Shown here piece after piece: positions 11,401 through 21,984 of a stretch of 64,000 bases of DNA (position 1 is its first letter; every line of letters begins with the position of its first letter). Source of the DNA: Streptomyces diastatochromogenes (GTDB taxonomy: Bacteria; Actinomycetota; Actinomycetes; Streptomycetales; Streptomycetaceae); NCBI GenBank assembly GCA_026913215.1, contig JAPTYK010000001.1, positions 3,410,001 to 3,474,000 on the forward strand, written 5' to 3'. The notes beneath the pieces were generated by a model. That model was given only the letters and a program-made list of their open reading frames with translations. It searched no databases and was not told where the DNA came from. The position numbers and the translations under genes are program-made.

Positions 11401-11862
11401 CAGAGGGCACTGCCGGGGGTCCAGTCGATCCACAGCGGCGCGATGATCAGCAGCGCGATCCGCAGCCCGTCGGCGCCGATCATGGTCCAGCGCCGGTCGA
11501 GCGGACCGGACGGCCCGGTGAGCGCGGTCAGCGGCCCGAGGAGCACGGCCCCGAAGAGGACCGAGGCCAGGAGACGGGCGCCGACGACGGCCGCCACGGC
11601 GAACGCGGCCCCCGGTAGCCGCCCCGAGCGCGCCCTCGGCGACCGCGGCCTGAAGGCCCAGGAGCACGAGGACGAGGAGGGCGAGGGCGTCGGCGGTGCC
11701 GCCGATCGCGTGGGCGCTCCACAGCCGGCGCAGCGGCTGATGGCGCAAGAGGGCGCGTACGGCGCGCTCCTGGGAATCCGCGACGAGTGCGGCGTCGGAA
11801 TCACCCAGGCGGTCCGGCTGCTCCGCATCGCCCAGGCGGTCTGGCTGCTCTGCTCGCGTCAT
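8471..11862 (-). CDS. tmk: MFS-like membrane domain fused to thymidylate kinase with coiled-coil tail
   Basis: Phosphorylates dTMP to dTDP for DNA synthesis. The order is: a cytosolic lead with imperfect EQPDRLGD repeats, an MFS-like domain of about 12 helices ([57 protein letters not shown]), the kinase domain from about 10318 ([71 protein letters not shown]), then some 240 residues of Glu/Ala/Arg/Lys-rich coiled coil and an acidic tail with DGH repeats. This fused form is typical of Streptomyces (about 1100 residues). About five frame breaks are present. Confidence 0.92.
8667..8721. repeat. 9-bp tandem repeat inside the tmk fusion gene
   Basis: Six near-identical copies of cgtcgtgcc encode repeated Asp-Gly-His triplets in the acidic C-terminal tail of the kinase fusion, followed by degenerate DARDARD. 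An in-frame array like this would vary in copy number without breaking the gene. Confidence 0.9.
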
Positions 11863-11955
11863 CCGTCCACCCTATCCGGACGGCCTCGCCGCCCGCGGCC
11901 CGTGCCCGAACAAACGTAGGGGGGCGGGAGCACCGCTCCCGCCCCCCTACCGGGG

Positions 11956-14792
11956 TCACTCGGGCTTGGCCGCCGCCGTCTTCTTGGCGGCGGTCTTCTT
12001 CGCCGTGGCCGTCTTCGCCGTCGTCGTCTTCTTCGCGGCGGTCTTCTTGGCGGCCGTGGTCTTCTTCGCCGCCGCCGTCGTCTTCTTGGCGGCGGTCTTC
12101 TTCGCCGGGGCCTTCTTGGCGGCCTTCTTCGCCGGACCCTTGGCCCGCTTCTCCGCGAGCAGCTCGTAGCCGCGCTCCGGCGTGATCGTCTCCACGCTGT
12201 CGCCCGTGCGCAGGGTGGCGTTGGTCTCGCCGTCCGTCACGTACGGGCCGAACCGCCCGTCCTTGACGACCACCGGCTTCTCGCTGACCGGGTCGGTGCC
12301 CAGCTCCTTCAGCGGCGGCTTGGCCGCGGCCCGGCCCCGCTGCTTCGGCTGCGCGTAGATCGCGAGGGCCTCTTCGAGGGTGATCGTGAAGAGCTGCTCC
12401 TCGTCCGTCAGCGACCGCGAGTCCGTGCCCTTCTTCAGGTACGGGCCGTAGCGGCCGTTCTGCGCGGTGATCTCCACGCCCTCGGCGTCCGCGCCGACGA
12501 CCCGCGGCAGCGACATCAGCCGGAGCGCGTCCTCCAGGGTGACCGTGTCGAGGGACATCGACTTGAAGAGGGAGGCCGTGCGCGGCTTCACCGCGTTCTT
12601 GCCGGTCTTCGGGGTGCCCTCGGGCAGGATCTCCGTCACGTACGGGCCGTAGCGGCCGTCCTTGGCGACGATCTGGTGGCCGCTGACCGGGTCGGTGCCC
12701 AGCTCGAAGTCGCCGCTCGGCTTGGCGAGCAGCTCCTCGGCAAGCTCGACGGTCAGCTCGTCGGGCGCCATGTCGTCGGGCACGTCGGCCCGCTGGTGGC
12801 CCTCCTGCTCCTTCTCGCCGCGCTCGACGTACGGGCCGTAGCGGCCGACGCGGAGCACGATGCCGTTGCCGACGGGGAAGGAGGAGATCTCGCGCGCGTC
12901 GATCGCGCCGAGGTCGGTGACGAGCTCCTTCAGACCACCGAGGTGATCGCCGTCGCCGTTCCCGGCGTCCGCCGCGCCGCCCGCCCCGCCGGACTCGCCC
13001 TCACCGAAGTAGAAACGCTTCAGCCACGGCACGGACTGGGCCTCACCGCGCGCGATGCGGTCGAGGTCGTCCTCCATGCGGGCCGTGAAGTCGTAGTCGA
13101 CGAGCCGCCCGAAGTGCTTCTCCAGGAGGTTGACGACGGCGAAGCTCAGGAAGGACGGAACGAGCGCCGTGCCCTTCTTGAAGACGTAGCCGCGGTCGAG
13201 GATGGTGCCGATGATCGAGGCGTACGTCGACGGGCGGCCGATCTCGCGCTCTTCCAGCTCCTTGACCAGCGAGGCCTCGGTGTAGCGGGCCGGCGGCTTG
13301 GTCGCGTGGCCGTCCACCGTGATCTCGTCGGCGGTCAGCGCGTCGCCCTCGGCGACCTGCGGCAGGCGCCGCTCGCGGTCGTCGAGCTCCGCGTTCGGGT
13401 CGTCGGCCCCCTCCACGTACGCCTTCATGAAGCCGTGGAAGGTGATCGTCTTGCCGGACGCGCTGAACTCGGCGTCACGGCCGTCGGCCGCCCGCCCGCC
13501 GATCTTCACGGTGACCGAGTTGCCGGTCGCGTCCTTCATCTGGGAGGCGACGGTCCGCTTCCAGATCAGCTCGTACAGCCTGAACTGGTCGCCCGTGAGG
13601 CCGGTCTCCGCCGGGGTGCGGAAACGATCACCCGAAGGCCGGATCGCCTCGTGCGCCTCCTGCGCGTTCTTGACCTTGCCCGCGTAGACGCGCGCCTTCT
13701 CCGGCAGGTAGTCGGCGCCGTACAGCTGCGTGACCTGCGCCCGCGCCGCCGCCACGGCCGTGTCGGACAGGATCGTGGAGTCCGTACGCATGTAGGTGAT
13801 GAAGCCGTTCTCGTACAGCTTCTGCGCCACCTGCATGGTCGCCTTCGCACCGAAGCCCAGCTTGCGGCTCGCCTCCTGCTGGAGGGTGGTGGTCCGGAAG
13901 GGGGCGTACGGGGAGCGGCGGTACGGCTTCGACTCGACCGAACGCACCGAGAACGCGGTCTCGGCGAGCGCGGCGGCCAGCGCCCGCGCGTTCCCCTCGT
14001 CCAGGTGGAGCACGTTCGCGGTCTTCAGCTGCCCGTCGGCGCCGAAGTCACGGCCCTGCGCGACGCGCCTGCCGTCGACCGTCGCGAGGCGCGCGACCAG
14101 CTGGGACGGGTCGGAGGCGTCACCGGAACGGCCGGTGCCGAAGGTGCCGGTGAGGTCCCAGTACTCGGCGGAACGGAAGGCGATGCGCTCGCGCTCCCGC
14201 TCGACGACGAGACGGGTGGCCACCGACTGGACGCGGCCCGCCGACAGCTTCGGCATGACCTTCTTCCACAGGACCGGCGAGACCTCGTAGCCGTAGAGGC
14301 GGTCGAGGATGCGGCGGGTCTCCTGGGCGTCGACCATGCGCTGGTTCAGCTCGCGCGGGTTGGCGACGGCCTCGCGGATCGCGTCCTTGGTGATCTCGTG
14401 GAAGACCATCCGGTGGACCGGCACCTTGGGCTTCAGGACTTCCTGGAGGTGCCACGCGATGGCCTCGCCCTCGCGGTCCTCATCGGTGGCGAGGAAGAGC
14501 TCGTCGGACTCGGCGAGCAGCTCCTTGAGCTTCCTGACCTGCGCCTTCTTGTCGGCGTTGACGACATAGATGGGCTGGAAGTCATGCTCGACGTCGACCC
14601 CGAGGCGGCGCACCTCGCCGGTGTACTTCTCCGGCACCTCGGCGGCGCCGGAGGGAGGTCGCGGATGTGCCCGACGCTCGCCTCGACGACGTAGCCGGGG
14701 CCGAGGTAGCCCTTGATCGTCTTCGCCTTGGCAGGCGACTCGACGATGACGAGTCGGCGGCCGCCGTGTGCGGTCTCGCTGGTCGGGGACAA
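11956..14792 (-). CDS. topA: DNA topoisomerase I
   Basis: Type IA enzyme relaxing negative supercoils. The start is TTG at 14792, giving [20 protein letters not shown]; the Toprim motifs are [17 protein letters not shown] and [18 protein letters not shown]. The catalytic Tyr is in [13 protein letters not shown]. The C-terminus carries four zinc-free TopoI repeats marked by [21 protein letters not shown] and GRFGPYV, then a Lys/Ala tail of KKTAAKK type. That tail is typical of actinobacterial TopA and is thought to bind DNA. One base is missing near 14655, between HIRDLP and [14 protein letters not shown]. Confidence 0.97.
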
Positions 14793-15054
14793 CTTCGCTC
14801 TTCTCTCCGGATCGACACTCTCTAGGCGCGTACGGCACTGGCACGCACGGCAGCGGCACGGACGGTGACGCTCCGTCGCTGCGGAGTGTGACGGTACAAC
14901 CCGCCCCCGTGTCAAACGGCGAAAGCCCGCAACGGCCACTCGAACGGTAACCCGAGTCCTGGCATTCCTGCCGCCCGGACTCCCGGTCGGGCGGGGCGGG
15001 TGTCCCGGCGGGTGCCGTCGCCGGAGGGCTCGCGGGCCGGGCCCGCGGCGGTGA

Positions 15055-15252
15055 TCAGAGGCGGCCGAAGCACCAGAGGCCGAGGGCCAGGAAGACGACG
15101 CCGGACAGCCCCGTCCACGCCACCGCGACCCGCGGGGAGACCCCGTGCGCGACGGGCTCACGGTGCAGCGTCCGCACGGTGGTCCACAGCAGCAGCGCGC
15201 CCCCGAACAGCGTGAACGCCGCCCCCGCGAAGATCGCCGGCCCGCTCTCCAT
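15055..15252 (-). CDS. Small two-helix membrane protein
   Basis: A 65-residue protein of unknown function. ATG at 15252 gives [20 protein letters not shown]. It has two hydrophobic segments ([17 protein letters not shown] and [19 protein letters not shown]) with a short charged loop between them. It stands alone between topA and the ABC-2 exporter. Confidence 0.6.
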   Translation of the reverse strand: MESGPAIFAGAAFTLFGGALLLWTTVRTLHREPVAHGVSPRVAVAWTGLSGVVFLALGLWCFGRL

Positions 15253-15487
15253 GCCCGTACCCCGTTCCGTCCCCGTGCGGTGTTCGCCCCTCCCTGCCGA
15301 GGCTGACACCCCCGGGCATCGGGAGCACGAACTCCGGGTGAACGGAGCGGGCGGGGCGGGACGGGTTCCGGACGGGTTCCGGACCGGATCCGGACGGGTT
15401 CACGAAGATGGCCGGTAGTGGTCCGCCTCCGGGGGCCCTTCCCCCCTCCCTCTCGTCGTCCCTCGCGTAGCTCCCTCCCGATCGGCG

Positions 15488-16305
15488 TCACATCGTGTCG
15501 AGGGTGGCCCGGCGTCGGCTCCCCCGCTCGAAGGCGGCGAGGAGGGCGACGGCGAGCAGCCCCCAGCCGGCGCCGACCCCGAGCTCGGCTCCGAGCAGGC
15601 GTCCGTCCAGCCCGGTGCCCGCGCTCAGCCCGCGCGCCGCGTCCGCCGCGTGCGTGAGCGGCAGCAGCTCGCCGGCGGCCCGCATCCACGCGGGCAGCGT
15701 CTCCCGGGGCACGGCGGCGCCGGTCAGGAGCAGCAGCACCGAACTGGCGACGTTCGACACCAGGAACACGTCGCGGAAGCGCAGCCCGAGCGCCCCGAGC
15801 GCGAGCCCGAAGGCCGAGCAGGCGGCCGCCGCGGCGAGCAGCACCACGCCGAGCCCGGGAGCGCCCCGGCGGGCACGGGCAGCCCGAGGACGAGGGCGGC
15901 GGCGGTGAGCACGAAGGCGCTGACGAACAGCCCGTTGAGGACGTACGGGAGAGCTCGTCCGAGCCAGAGCGGGACCCGGCGCCGGGGCGAGAGCAGGACG
16001 GCCCCGAGGGTGCCGTACCGGCGCTCGTTGGCGACGGCCATCGTGCCGCCGTACACGCAGGAGGCGGAAGCTGCGAGGACGGCGTTGCCCACGAGGTGGA
16101 AACGATCGTCGGCGACACCGAGTTCCCTGCCCAGGAAGACGAAGAAGAAAACCTGGAGGAGGGGTCCGACCAGCAGTGTTCCGATGAACATGGGCGGGGT
16201 CGTCCAGTTGAACAGGGCGCGGTACGAGATCGCCCCACCGACCACGAGCAGCCGGGAGACGGCGTGGAAGCGGAAGCCGAGGAGTCGGCACCGGAAGCGG
16301 AACAT
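15488..16305 (-). CDS. ABC-2 family transporter permease (second)
   Basis: Membrane subunit of a probable drug or lipid exporter. ATG at 16305 gives [20 protein letters not shown]. Six hydrophobic segments are visible, with the family segments [41 protein letters not shown] and, near the end, [20 protein letters not shown] and [12 protein letters not shown]. One base is missing near 15860. It follows the first permease by 14 bp in the same operon, so the transporter probably works as a heterodimer of two permeases with one ATPase. Confidence 0.88.
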
Positions 16306-16319
16306 CCGACGGTGGCCTT

Positions 16320-17093
16320 TCAGGCGAGGGCGAGGGTGGCGGCGGCGCGGGCCCGGCGCTCCACCCGGCCGAGGACGAGGACGGCGGCGAGGGCGTAACC
16401 GGAGCCGAGGGCGAGGGCGGTGAGCAGGGGCGTGAGGACCTCTCCGCCGGAGGTCGCCGCGTGCACGGCCCGCGCGCCCCAGGTCATGGGCAGCGCCCAG
16501 GACAGCGGATGCGTCCAGGCGGGCAGGACGTCGATCGGCACGAGGAGCCCGGACAGCAGCCAGACCGGCGTGTCGAGGGGGTTGGCGAGGGCGTTGGCGT
16601 TGCGCAGCAGGACGAAGGTCGCCGCGAGGAGGAGCCCCGTCATGCCGAGCGAGAGCACGCACACCGGGACGGCGACCAGGAACAGCAGCGGGTGCGCGAA
16701 GTCGAGCGGCACGTCGAAGAGCAGGACGCCCCACAGGACGGTGGCCCCCATCGCGTACGTGCCGATGACGGCGGTCGCGAGGGTGATCGGCAGGAGCACG
16801 AGCGCGAGCGGGGTCGGCGCGACGACGAGGGTCTCCAGGGTGCCGAGCCAGCGCTGGTTCTGCACGGCGCCGCCCGAGCCGAAGAGGACCGAGCCCCAGA
16901 TGCCCATGAGTCCGGCGCCGACGGAGGCGGTGAGCAGCCGGTCGGGGTCGCCCGCGGCGCGGAACAGGTAGACGGCGAGGGTGGCGTAGACGAGGGGGAC
17001 GAGGACGGCGAAGGTGATCTCGATCGGGGAGCGCGACATGTACGAGACGTGGGTGCGCATGCCGACCGCGATCAGGCGCGGGACGCGGGTCAT
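16320..17093 (-). CDS. ABC-2 family transporter permease (first)
   Basis: A 257-residue permease with six predicted helices. Family features: SPIEITFAVLVPLVYATLAVYL at the first helix, the conserved amphipathic segment VQNQRWLGTLETLVVAPTPL, and the late LVPIDVLPAWTHPLSWALPMTW. Its ATG overlaps the ATPase stop (ATGA), so it is translationally coupled to the ATPase gene. The frame is intact. Confidence 0.92.
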   Translation of the reverse strand: MTRVPRLIAVGMRTHVSYMSRSPIEITFAVLVPLVYATLAVYLFRAAGDPDRLLTASVGAGLMGIWGSVLFGSGGAVQNQRWLGTLETLVVAPTPLALVLLPITLATAVIGTYAMGATVLWGVLLFDVPLDFAHPLLFLVAVPVCVLSLGMTGLLLAATFVLLRNANALANPLDTPVWLLSGLLVPIDVLPAWTHPLSWALPMTWGARAVHAATSGGEVLTPLLTALALGSGYALAAVLVLGRVERRARAAATLALA

Positions 17094-18079
17094 GCGGTCT
17101 GCTCCGTCCGTGCCGTCTCCTCCACGATGGCGATGTAGGCGTCCTCCAGGGAGGGTTCGCGGCTGACGACGCGTCCGATGCGGACGCCGTCGAGAGCGGC
17201 CAGGACGGGGGCGTGCAGTTCGGCGCCGCGGTCCGTCTGCACGCTGACGGTCTGGACCGTGCCCCGGTCCTCGGCGGACACGCCCCGTACGCCGGGCACC
17301 CGCCGGATCCGGTCGAGGGCCTCTTCGCCCGCCCCGTACGCCTCGATGTCGAGGACGTCCCGGTCCCCGACGCGGGACTTGAGGCTGTGGGGGGTGCCGA
17401 GGGCGCGGATCCGGCCGCCGGCGATGACGGCGATGCGGTCGCAGAGTTCGTCGGCCTCGGCCATGTAGTGGGTGGTGAGCAGGATGGTGGTGCCGACGGC
17501 GGCCAGGTCGGCGACGGTGCGGCGCAGGTCGCGGGCGGCGACGGGGTCGACGCCGATGGACGGCTCGTCGAGGAAGAGGACGTCGGGGCGGTGGAGCAGG
17601 CCGCGGGCGATGTGGAGGCGCTGCCGCATGCCGCGCGAGTAGCCCTCGACGCGTTCCTTCTCCCGGCCCGCGAGGCCGACCAGGTCGAGGAGTTCGGCGA
17701 TGCGGCGCTTCTGGTCGCGGGCGGGGACGCCGTACAGCTCGGCGAAGTAGCGGAGGTTGTCGCGTGCGGAGAGCCGGTCGTACAGGCCCCGGTCGCCGCC
17801 GAAGACGTAGCCGATCCTGCGGCGTACGGCGACGGGGTCGCGGGCCACGTCGTGGCCGAACACCCGGGCCGTGCCGGAGGTCGGCAGGAGCAGGGTGTTG
17901 AGCATCTTGATGGTGGTGGTCTTCCCGGCTCCGTTGGGCCCGAGCAGGCCGAACAGCTCTCCCGGCGCCACCTCGAAGGTGACCCCCCGCACGGCCTCGG
18001 TCTCGGTCCGCCGGGACCTCGGCCATCCGGTCCTGCTGGTGTAGGTGCGGCGCAGCGCGTCCGCCTCGATTGCGAGCAT
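17090..18079 (-). CDS. ABC transporter ATPase, drug-exporter (DrrA-like) type
   Basis: Energises the two ABC-2 permeases. ATG at 18079 gives MLAIEADALRRTYTSRTGWP. Walker A GLLGPNGAGKTTTIKML, signature YSRGMRQRLHIARGLLH, Walker B DVLFLDEPSIGVDP and switch His LTTHYMAEADELCD are complete. A C-terminal regulatory extension (DVLDIEAYGAGEEAL...) is typical of DrrA-like exporters. The gene starts the operon 91 bp downstream of the ArsR-type regulator's end. Frame intact, 329 residues. Confidence 0.94.
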   Translation of the reverse strand: MLAIEADALRRTYTSRTGWPRSRRTETEAVRGVTFEVAPGELFGLLGPNGAGKTTTIKMLNTLLLPTSGTARVFGHDVARDPVAVRRRIGYVFGGDRGLYDRLSARDNLRYFAELYGVPARDQKRRIAELLDLVGLAGREKERVEGYSRGMRQRLHIARGLLHRPDVLFLDEPSIGVDPVAARDLRRTVADLAAVGTTILLTTHYMAEADELCDRIAVIAGGRIRALGTPHSLKSRVGDRDVLDIEAYGAGEEALDRIRRVPGVRGVSAEDRGTVQTVSVQTDRGAELHAPVLAALDGVRIGRVVSREPSLEDAYIAIVEETARTEQTA

Positions 18080-18170
18080 GCGCCGGACGGTACGAGCGGG
18101 CGGGAGGGCCGGGCCATCGATTCGGGAGGCCCCGAATCGTCGGGGCACGGGCGTGGTCGCGCCGGTCGCG

Positions 18171-19175
18171 TCAGGCCACGGCGGTGAGGATGTCCTGTCC
18201 GGCGAGGAGCGCGAGCAGCGAACGGCCCGTGTCCGTCAGCTGGTAGTACACCGAGCGCCCGACGCGGTGGCGGGTGACGACCCTGGCTTCGGAGAGCACC
18301 GAGAGGTGCTCGGAGACGGTGCTGGGCGCGAGGCCGAGGCGGTCGGCGAGGCCGGCCGTGGTCAGGGGTCCGCCCAGTTCCCTCAGGACCGCCGCCCGGC
18401 CCCGGCCGAGCATGAGCCCGAGCCGGTCCTCGGCGACGGGTTCGACCGGTTCGCGCAGCGCGGCGGCGCCCCGGGCCTGGAAGGAGAGCGCGAAGACCTC
18501 GGGGTCGTCGGTCGAGTAGAGCCGGCAGCCCTCCGCGAAGACGAGCGGTACGAGGACGAGGCGCCGCTCCCCGGGCGCGTACGCGCAGTCGATGTGCTTG
18601 GTCAGTTCGAGCACGGGCGGCTGCCACCGGCCCCGCGTCTCCAGGCCAGCGAACAGCGCGTCGACGCCCTCGGTGGCGAACGTCCGGGCGCGGACGAGGA
18701 CTTCGTCCTCGACGAGCCGGCGCATCGTCGGCCAGTACGGCTCGATCGCGCCCTCCCAGTAGGCGGCGTACGCGTCGGCGAGCGCCGCGCAGGCCGCCTC
18801 CGGGTCCTTCAGGTACGGCTGGAGGAAGGGCGCGTCGGCCATGCCGGGGTAGCAGACCCCGACCTGGGCGCGGACGAACTCGGGGTCGGTGGCCCGCAGC
18901 GCGGCGAGTTCCTCGTGCACGTGGACCGTGCCGAAGGGCCGGGGCAGCAGGAAGTCGGAGACCTCGTGCCGTTCTCTGACGAACAGGTCCCACAGGGGGC
19001 GGAGCCGGTCGTCCTCGCGCCACACCTCGCGCGCCTGCCCGACCCACTCCCGGTACGGCCAGGAGGGGTTCCGGTGGGGCTGTGCGAGGTGCATCGCGCA
19101 GAACGCGTCGCGCAGCGGGCTGATCGCGATCCGGGTCGCCCCGAGCGAGGCCTCGTCCAGTTCGATCCGTATCAA
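18171..19175 (-). CDS. ArsR-family transcriptional regulator with long N-terminal domain
   Basis: Likely regulator of the downstream ABC exporter. The start is taken as TTG at 19175, overlapping the stop of the methyltransferase gene (TTGA). About 230 N-terminal residues (IRIELDEASLGATRIAISPL) match the DUF5937-type ligand domain found on many Streptomyces ArsR proteins. The winged helix is at the C-terminus: GPLTTAGLADRLGLAPSTVSEH, LSVLSEARVVTRHRVGRSVYYQLT. No metal-binding cysteine pair is seen in it, so it probably does not sense metal. 334 residues. Confidence 0.85.
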   Translation of the reverse strand: MIRIELDEASLGATRIAISPLRDAFCAMHLAQPHRNPSWPYREWVGQAREVWREDDRLRPLWDLFVRERHEVSDFLLPRPFGTVHVHEELAALRATDPEFVRAQVGVCYPGMADAPFLQPYLKDPEAACAALADAYAAYWEGAIEPYWPTMRRLVEDEVLVRARTFATEGVDALFAGLETRGRWQPPVLELTKHIDCAYAPGERRLVLVPLVFAEGCRLYSTDDPEVFALSFQARGAAALREPVEPVAEDRLGLMLGRGRAAVLRELGGPLTTAGLADRLGLAPSTVSEHLSVLSEARVVTRHRVGRSVYYQLTDTGRSLLALLAGQDILTAVA

Positions 19176-20738
19176 GCAGCGCTCCCTTCGGCCCCGGACG
19201 GCTCCGTCTCCGGCAGCAGGGAGCCGGGGATGAGGAAGCCCTCCTCGACGAGCAGCCGGATCGCCTGCGGGGTGCGGTCGCGCAGCAGGACCGGGTCCTC
19301 GCCCATCAGCTGCCCGATCGCGTCGAGGATGCGGCCCGCGCTGAGCGTGCCGTCGCAGACGCCGGCGAACCCGGCGCCTACGTGGTCGACCTTGGTGGCG
19401 CGGCGCATGCCCCGGTTCTGCCGGAGCACCACATGCTCGGGGTCCTCGGCGCCCGGCAGTCCGACCTGCTCCTGCACGACCTCGGGGGCGAGGGTGAAGC
19501 TGTCGGCGAGGAGCGCGGCGTCGTCGTGGCGGCGCAGGTAGTCCTGGCGCTCGAAGTGGGCACGGACGGTGGGGCCGAGGGGCTGCTCGACGGGGTGCGG
19601 CCATTCCTCGACGACGATCGAGGGCTCGACGGCGCCGGAGGCCACGGCCTCGCTCCGCCGGATCGTGATCCAGCCGAAGCCCACGGCGCGGGTCTTGCTC
19701 GCCTCGAACTCGTCCAGCCAGCGGTCGTACGCCGCCCGGTAGGCGTCCGGGTCCCCGCGGTGGTCGCCGCTGTCGCGCAGCCACAGCTCCGTGTACTGGG
19801 TGATGTCCTGGACCTCGCGCTGCACGATCCAGGCGTCGCAGCCGCGCGGCACCAGGACCGCAGCCGCTCCTGCCACTCCTCGCCCTCGACGTGCTGCCAG
19901 TTGGCGAGGAACTGGGCGTATCCGCCGTCGTTGAGCCGCTCCCCGGCCTGCCGCACGAGCGTGCGGCACAGGTCGTCGCCGCTCATCCCGCCGTCCCGGT
20001 AGGTGAGGCCGGCGCCGGGGGAGATCACGAACGGCGGGTTGGAGACGATCAGGTCGTACGTGTCGCCCTCGACGGGCTCGAAGAGCGAGCCGGTCAGCAG
20101 CTCGGCCTCCCGGGCCCCGGAGAGGGCGAGGGTGAGCCGGGTGAAGTCCAGGGCGCGCGGGTTGAGGTCGGTGGCGGTGACCAGGGTGGCGTGCTGGGCG
20201 GCGTGCAGGGCCTGGATGCCGGAGCCGGTGCCGAGGTCGAGCGCGGAGGAGACCGGCGTGCGGACCGTGATGCCGGCGAGGGTGGTGGAGGCGCCGCCGA
20301 CGCCGAGGACGACGCCTTCGTCCTTCTTGCCGATGCCGCCGGCGCCGCCGACGGCGCAGCCCAGGTCGGAGACGATGAACCAGTCCTCGCCGTCCGGTCC
20401 GCCGTACGGCCGGACGTCGACCGTGGCGCGCACGGTGCCGTCCTCGCGGACCGCCCAGCCGTCGGCGAGGGTCTCGTCGAGCGGGAGCGCGGCGGCGGCG
20501 CGGTCGGCCGCGACGGGCTCCTGGAGCAGGAAGAGCCGGACGAGGGTCTCCAGCGGGAGTCGCCGCGGGTGGCGCGCAGGGCGGGCACGGTCTCGCTGCG
20601 GGCGAGCGCCGCGTAGGCCGGGGCGCCGAGCAGGTCGAGCAGGCCGTCGGCGGTGAAGTCGGCGGCGAGCAGTGCCTCGCGCAGACGGGCGGCGTGCGCG
20701 GGCACCGGGAGGCGGGAAGTCAGGCTGGTCGTACTCAC
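19172..20738 (-). CDS. Class I SAM-dependent methyltransferase (HemK/RlmF-like)
   Basis: Likely N-methylase of a protein or nucleic acid. GTG at 20738 gives VSTTSLTSRLPVPAHAARLR. The SAM motif is SALDLGTGSGIQALHAAQ, followed by TATDLNPRALDFTRL and the catalytic SNPPFVIS of the N-methylase class. N- and C-terminal domains flank the catalytic domain (C-terminus VGFGWITIRRSEAVASGAVE). This layout matches a conserved actinobacterial family of about 510 residues with unproven substrate. Frame breaks lie near 20560 and 19858. It overlaps the ArsR gene and may share its promoter. Confidence 0.85.
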
Positions 20739-20769
20739 CGCTCCATTGTGACGGCCGCCACCGACATCC

Positions 20770-21065
20770 GGGCGGGCGACCCGGCGACGGGCGACCGAAC
20801 CCCGCCGCGACCGGGCCGCGCAGCGCCGACACCGGGCTCGTTCGCCGCCGTCACCGGGGCCGCTCGCCGTCCGTCGACGGGGTCGTTCGTCGCCGCCATC
20901 GGGGCCGTTTGCCGCCCGTCGCCGGGGCCGCGCGCCGTTGCCACCCGGGCCGCGCACTGCCCGTCGCAGGAGCCCGCGCACCGCCCGTCACCGGGGTCGC
21001 GCACCGTCCGTCACCGGAGCCGTTCGCCGTCCGTCGACGGGGCTGAATCGCCGCCGTCGACGGGC
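20770..21065. repeat. Degenerate tandem repeat, 22-24 bp unit
   Basis: The 341-bp gap upstream of the methyltransferase gene is made of about ten imperfect copies of a unit like ccgttcgccgtccgtcgacgggg. No gene is supported here. The array ends at the lipoprotein stop codon and starts just upstream of the methyltransferase start, so it must overlap that gene's promoter. Confidence 0.75.
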
Positions 21066-21079
21066 CGGTCGGCCGGGTC

Positions 21080-21823
21080 CTACTCCCCGGTCTTGGGGGA
21101 CGCGGACTCCCCGGCCTTGGGGGCCTCGGGCTTCTTGGTCGGCTTGGCGGACGGCTTCGTGCTCGGGTCCGAGGAGCCGGAGTCCGCACCGGCAGTGGAG
21201 CCGGAGGTGGAGCCGGTGTCGGAGCCGGAGCCGGTGTCGGAGCCGGCGTTCGGGGAGGCGGTCGTCTTCGGCGGGACCGAGGCCGTGGGCTTCTGGCAGC
21301 CGGGCTGCTTGGCCATCGCCTGGCCCAGCTCGCCGTCCTCCAGCTTGGACAGGGCGTTCTGGTCCATCTTCTCGATCTTGGTCAGGCCGTCGGCGACGCC
21401 CTGGAGGCCGTCCGCGAACTTCTGCTGGTTCGTCGGGTCCAGCGCGTCGACCTGCTTCTTGAGCCCCTCGTAGGCCACCGCAGTGGCGTTGAGCTCCTTG
21501 ATCGCGTCCTGCTTGACCTTCTCGCCGTTCTCGACGGGCGGGGCGCCGGCGGTCTCAACGGCCTTCGCGAGGGCGCGGTCGGCGTTCGCGATGTCCTGGA
21601 ACGCCTTGGAGTCGGCGGCCTGGATCTCGGCCGGCTTGCTGTCGGCGGCGGTCGAGATGATGATCTGGTGGGCGTCGGCCCGCTTCTGGATCTGGGGCTT
21701 CGCCTGGTCGCAGAAGGTCTTCGCCCAGTCACCCACCTTGTCGCCCTCGTCGGAGCTGCATCCCGACAGCGCGAGCACCAGTACCGCGCCGCCGGACAGT
21801 GCGGCCGCAAGCTTCTTGTTCAA
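21080..21823 (-). CDS. Small secreted lipoprotein
   Basis: A surface lipoprotein of unknown function, 247 residues. TTG at 21823 with GGAAGGGACC upstream gives LNKKLAAALSG, a hydrophobic stretch VLVLALSGC and the lipobox Cys. The mature part is predicted helical (DWAKTFCDQAKPQIQKRADA, LKKQVDALDPTNQQKFADGL) with two further cysteines (FCDQ, PGCQK) that could pair. It ends in a low-complexity Ser/Thr/Gly/Asp and Lys/Pro tail, probably a wall-spanning linker. Confidence 0.82.
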   Translation of the reverse strand: MNKKLAAALSGGAVLVLALSGCSSDEGDKVGDWAKTFCDQAKPQIQKRADAHQIIISTAADSKPAEIQAADSKAFQDIANADRALAKAVETAGAPPVENGEKVKQDAIKELNATAVAYEGLKKQVDALDPTNQQKFADGLQGVADGLTKIEKMDQNALSKLEDGELGQAMAKQPGCQKPTASVPPKTTASPNAGSDTGSGSDTGSTSGSTAGADSGSSDPSTKPSAKPTKKPEAPKAGESASPKTGE

Positions 21824-21984
21824 CGGATCGGTCCCTTCCAAGGCTCTCGGCCCCGGAACATACACGCCGAACGGGCTACTTCCACCTTTCGTGCGACAGG
21901 TTCCTCCCACATTGCCACCTTTTGCACCAAGCGAGGGACGCCCCGACCACCCCGGAAACAACCGGAAATGAGACGGACGCCACG

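Noticed and set aside
12676..14694. 672-codon open frame antisense to topA
   Set aside because: Composition shadow of topA; no start signal or family features.
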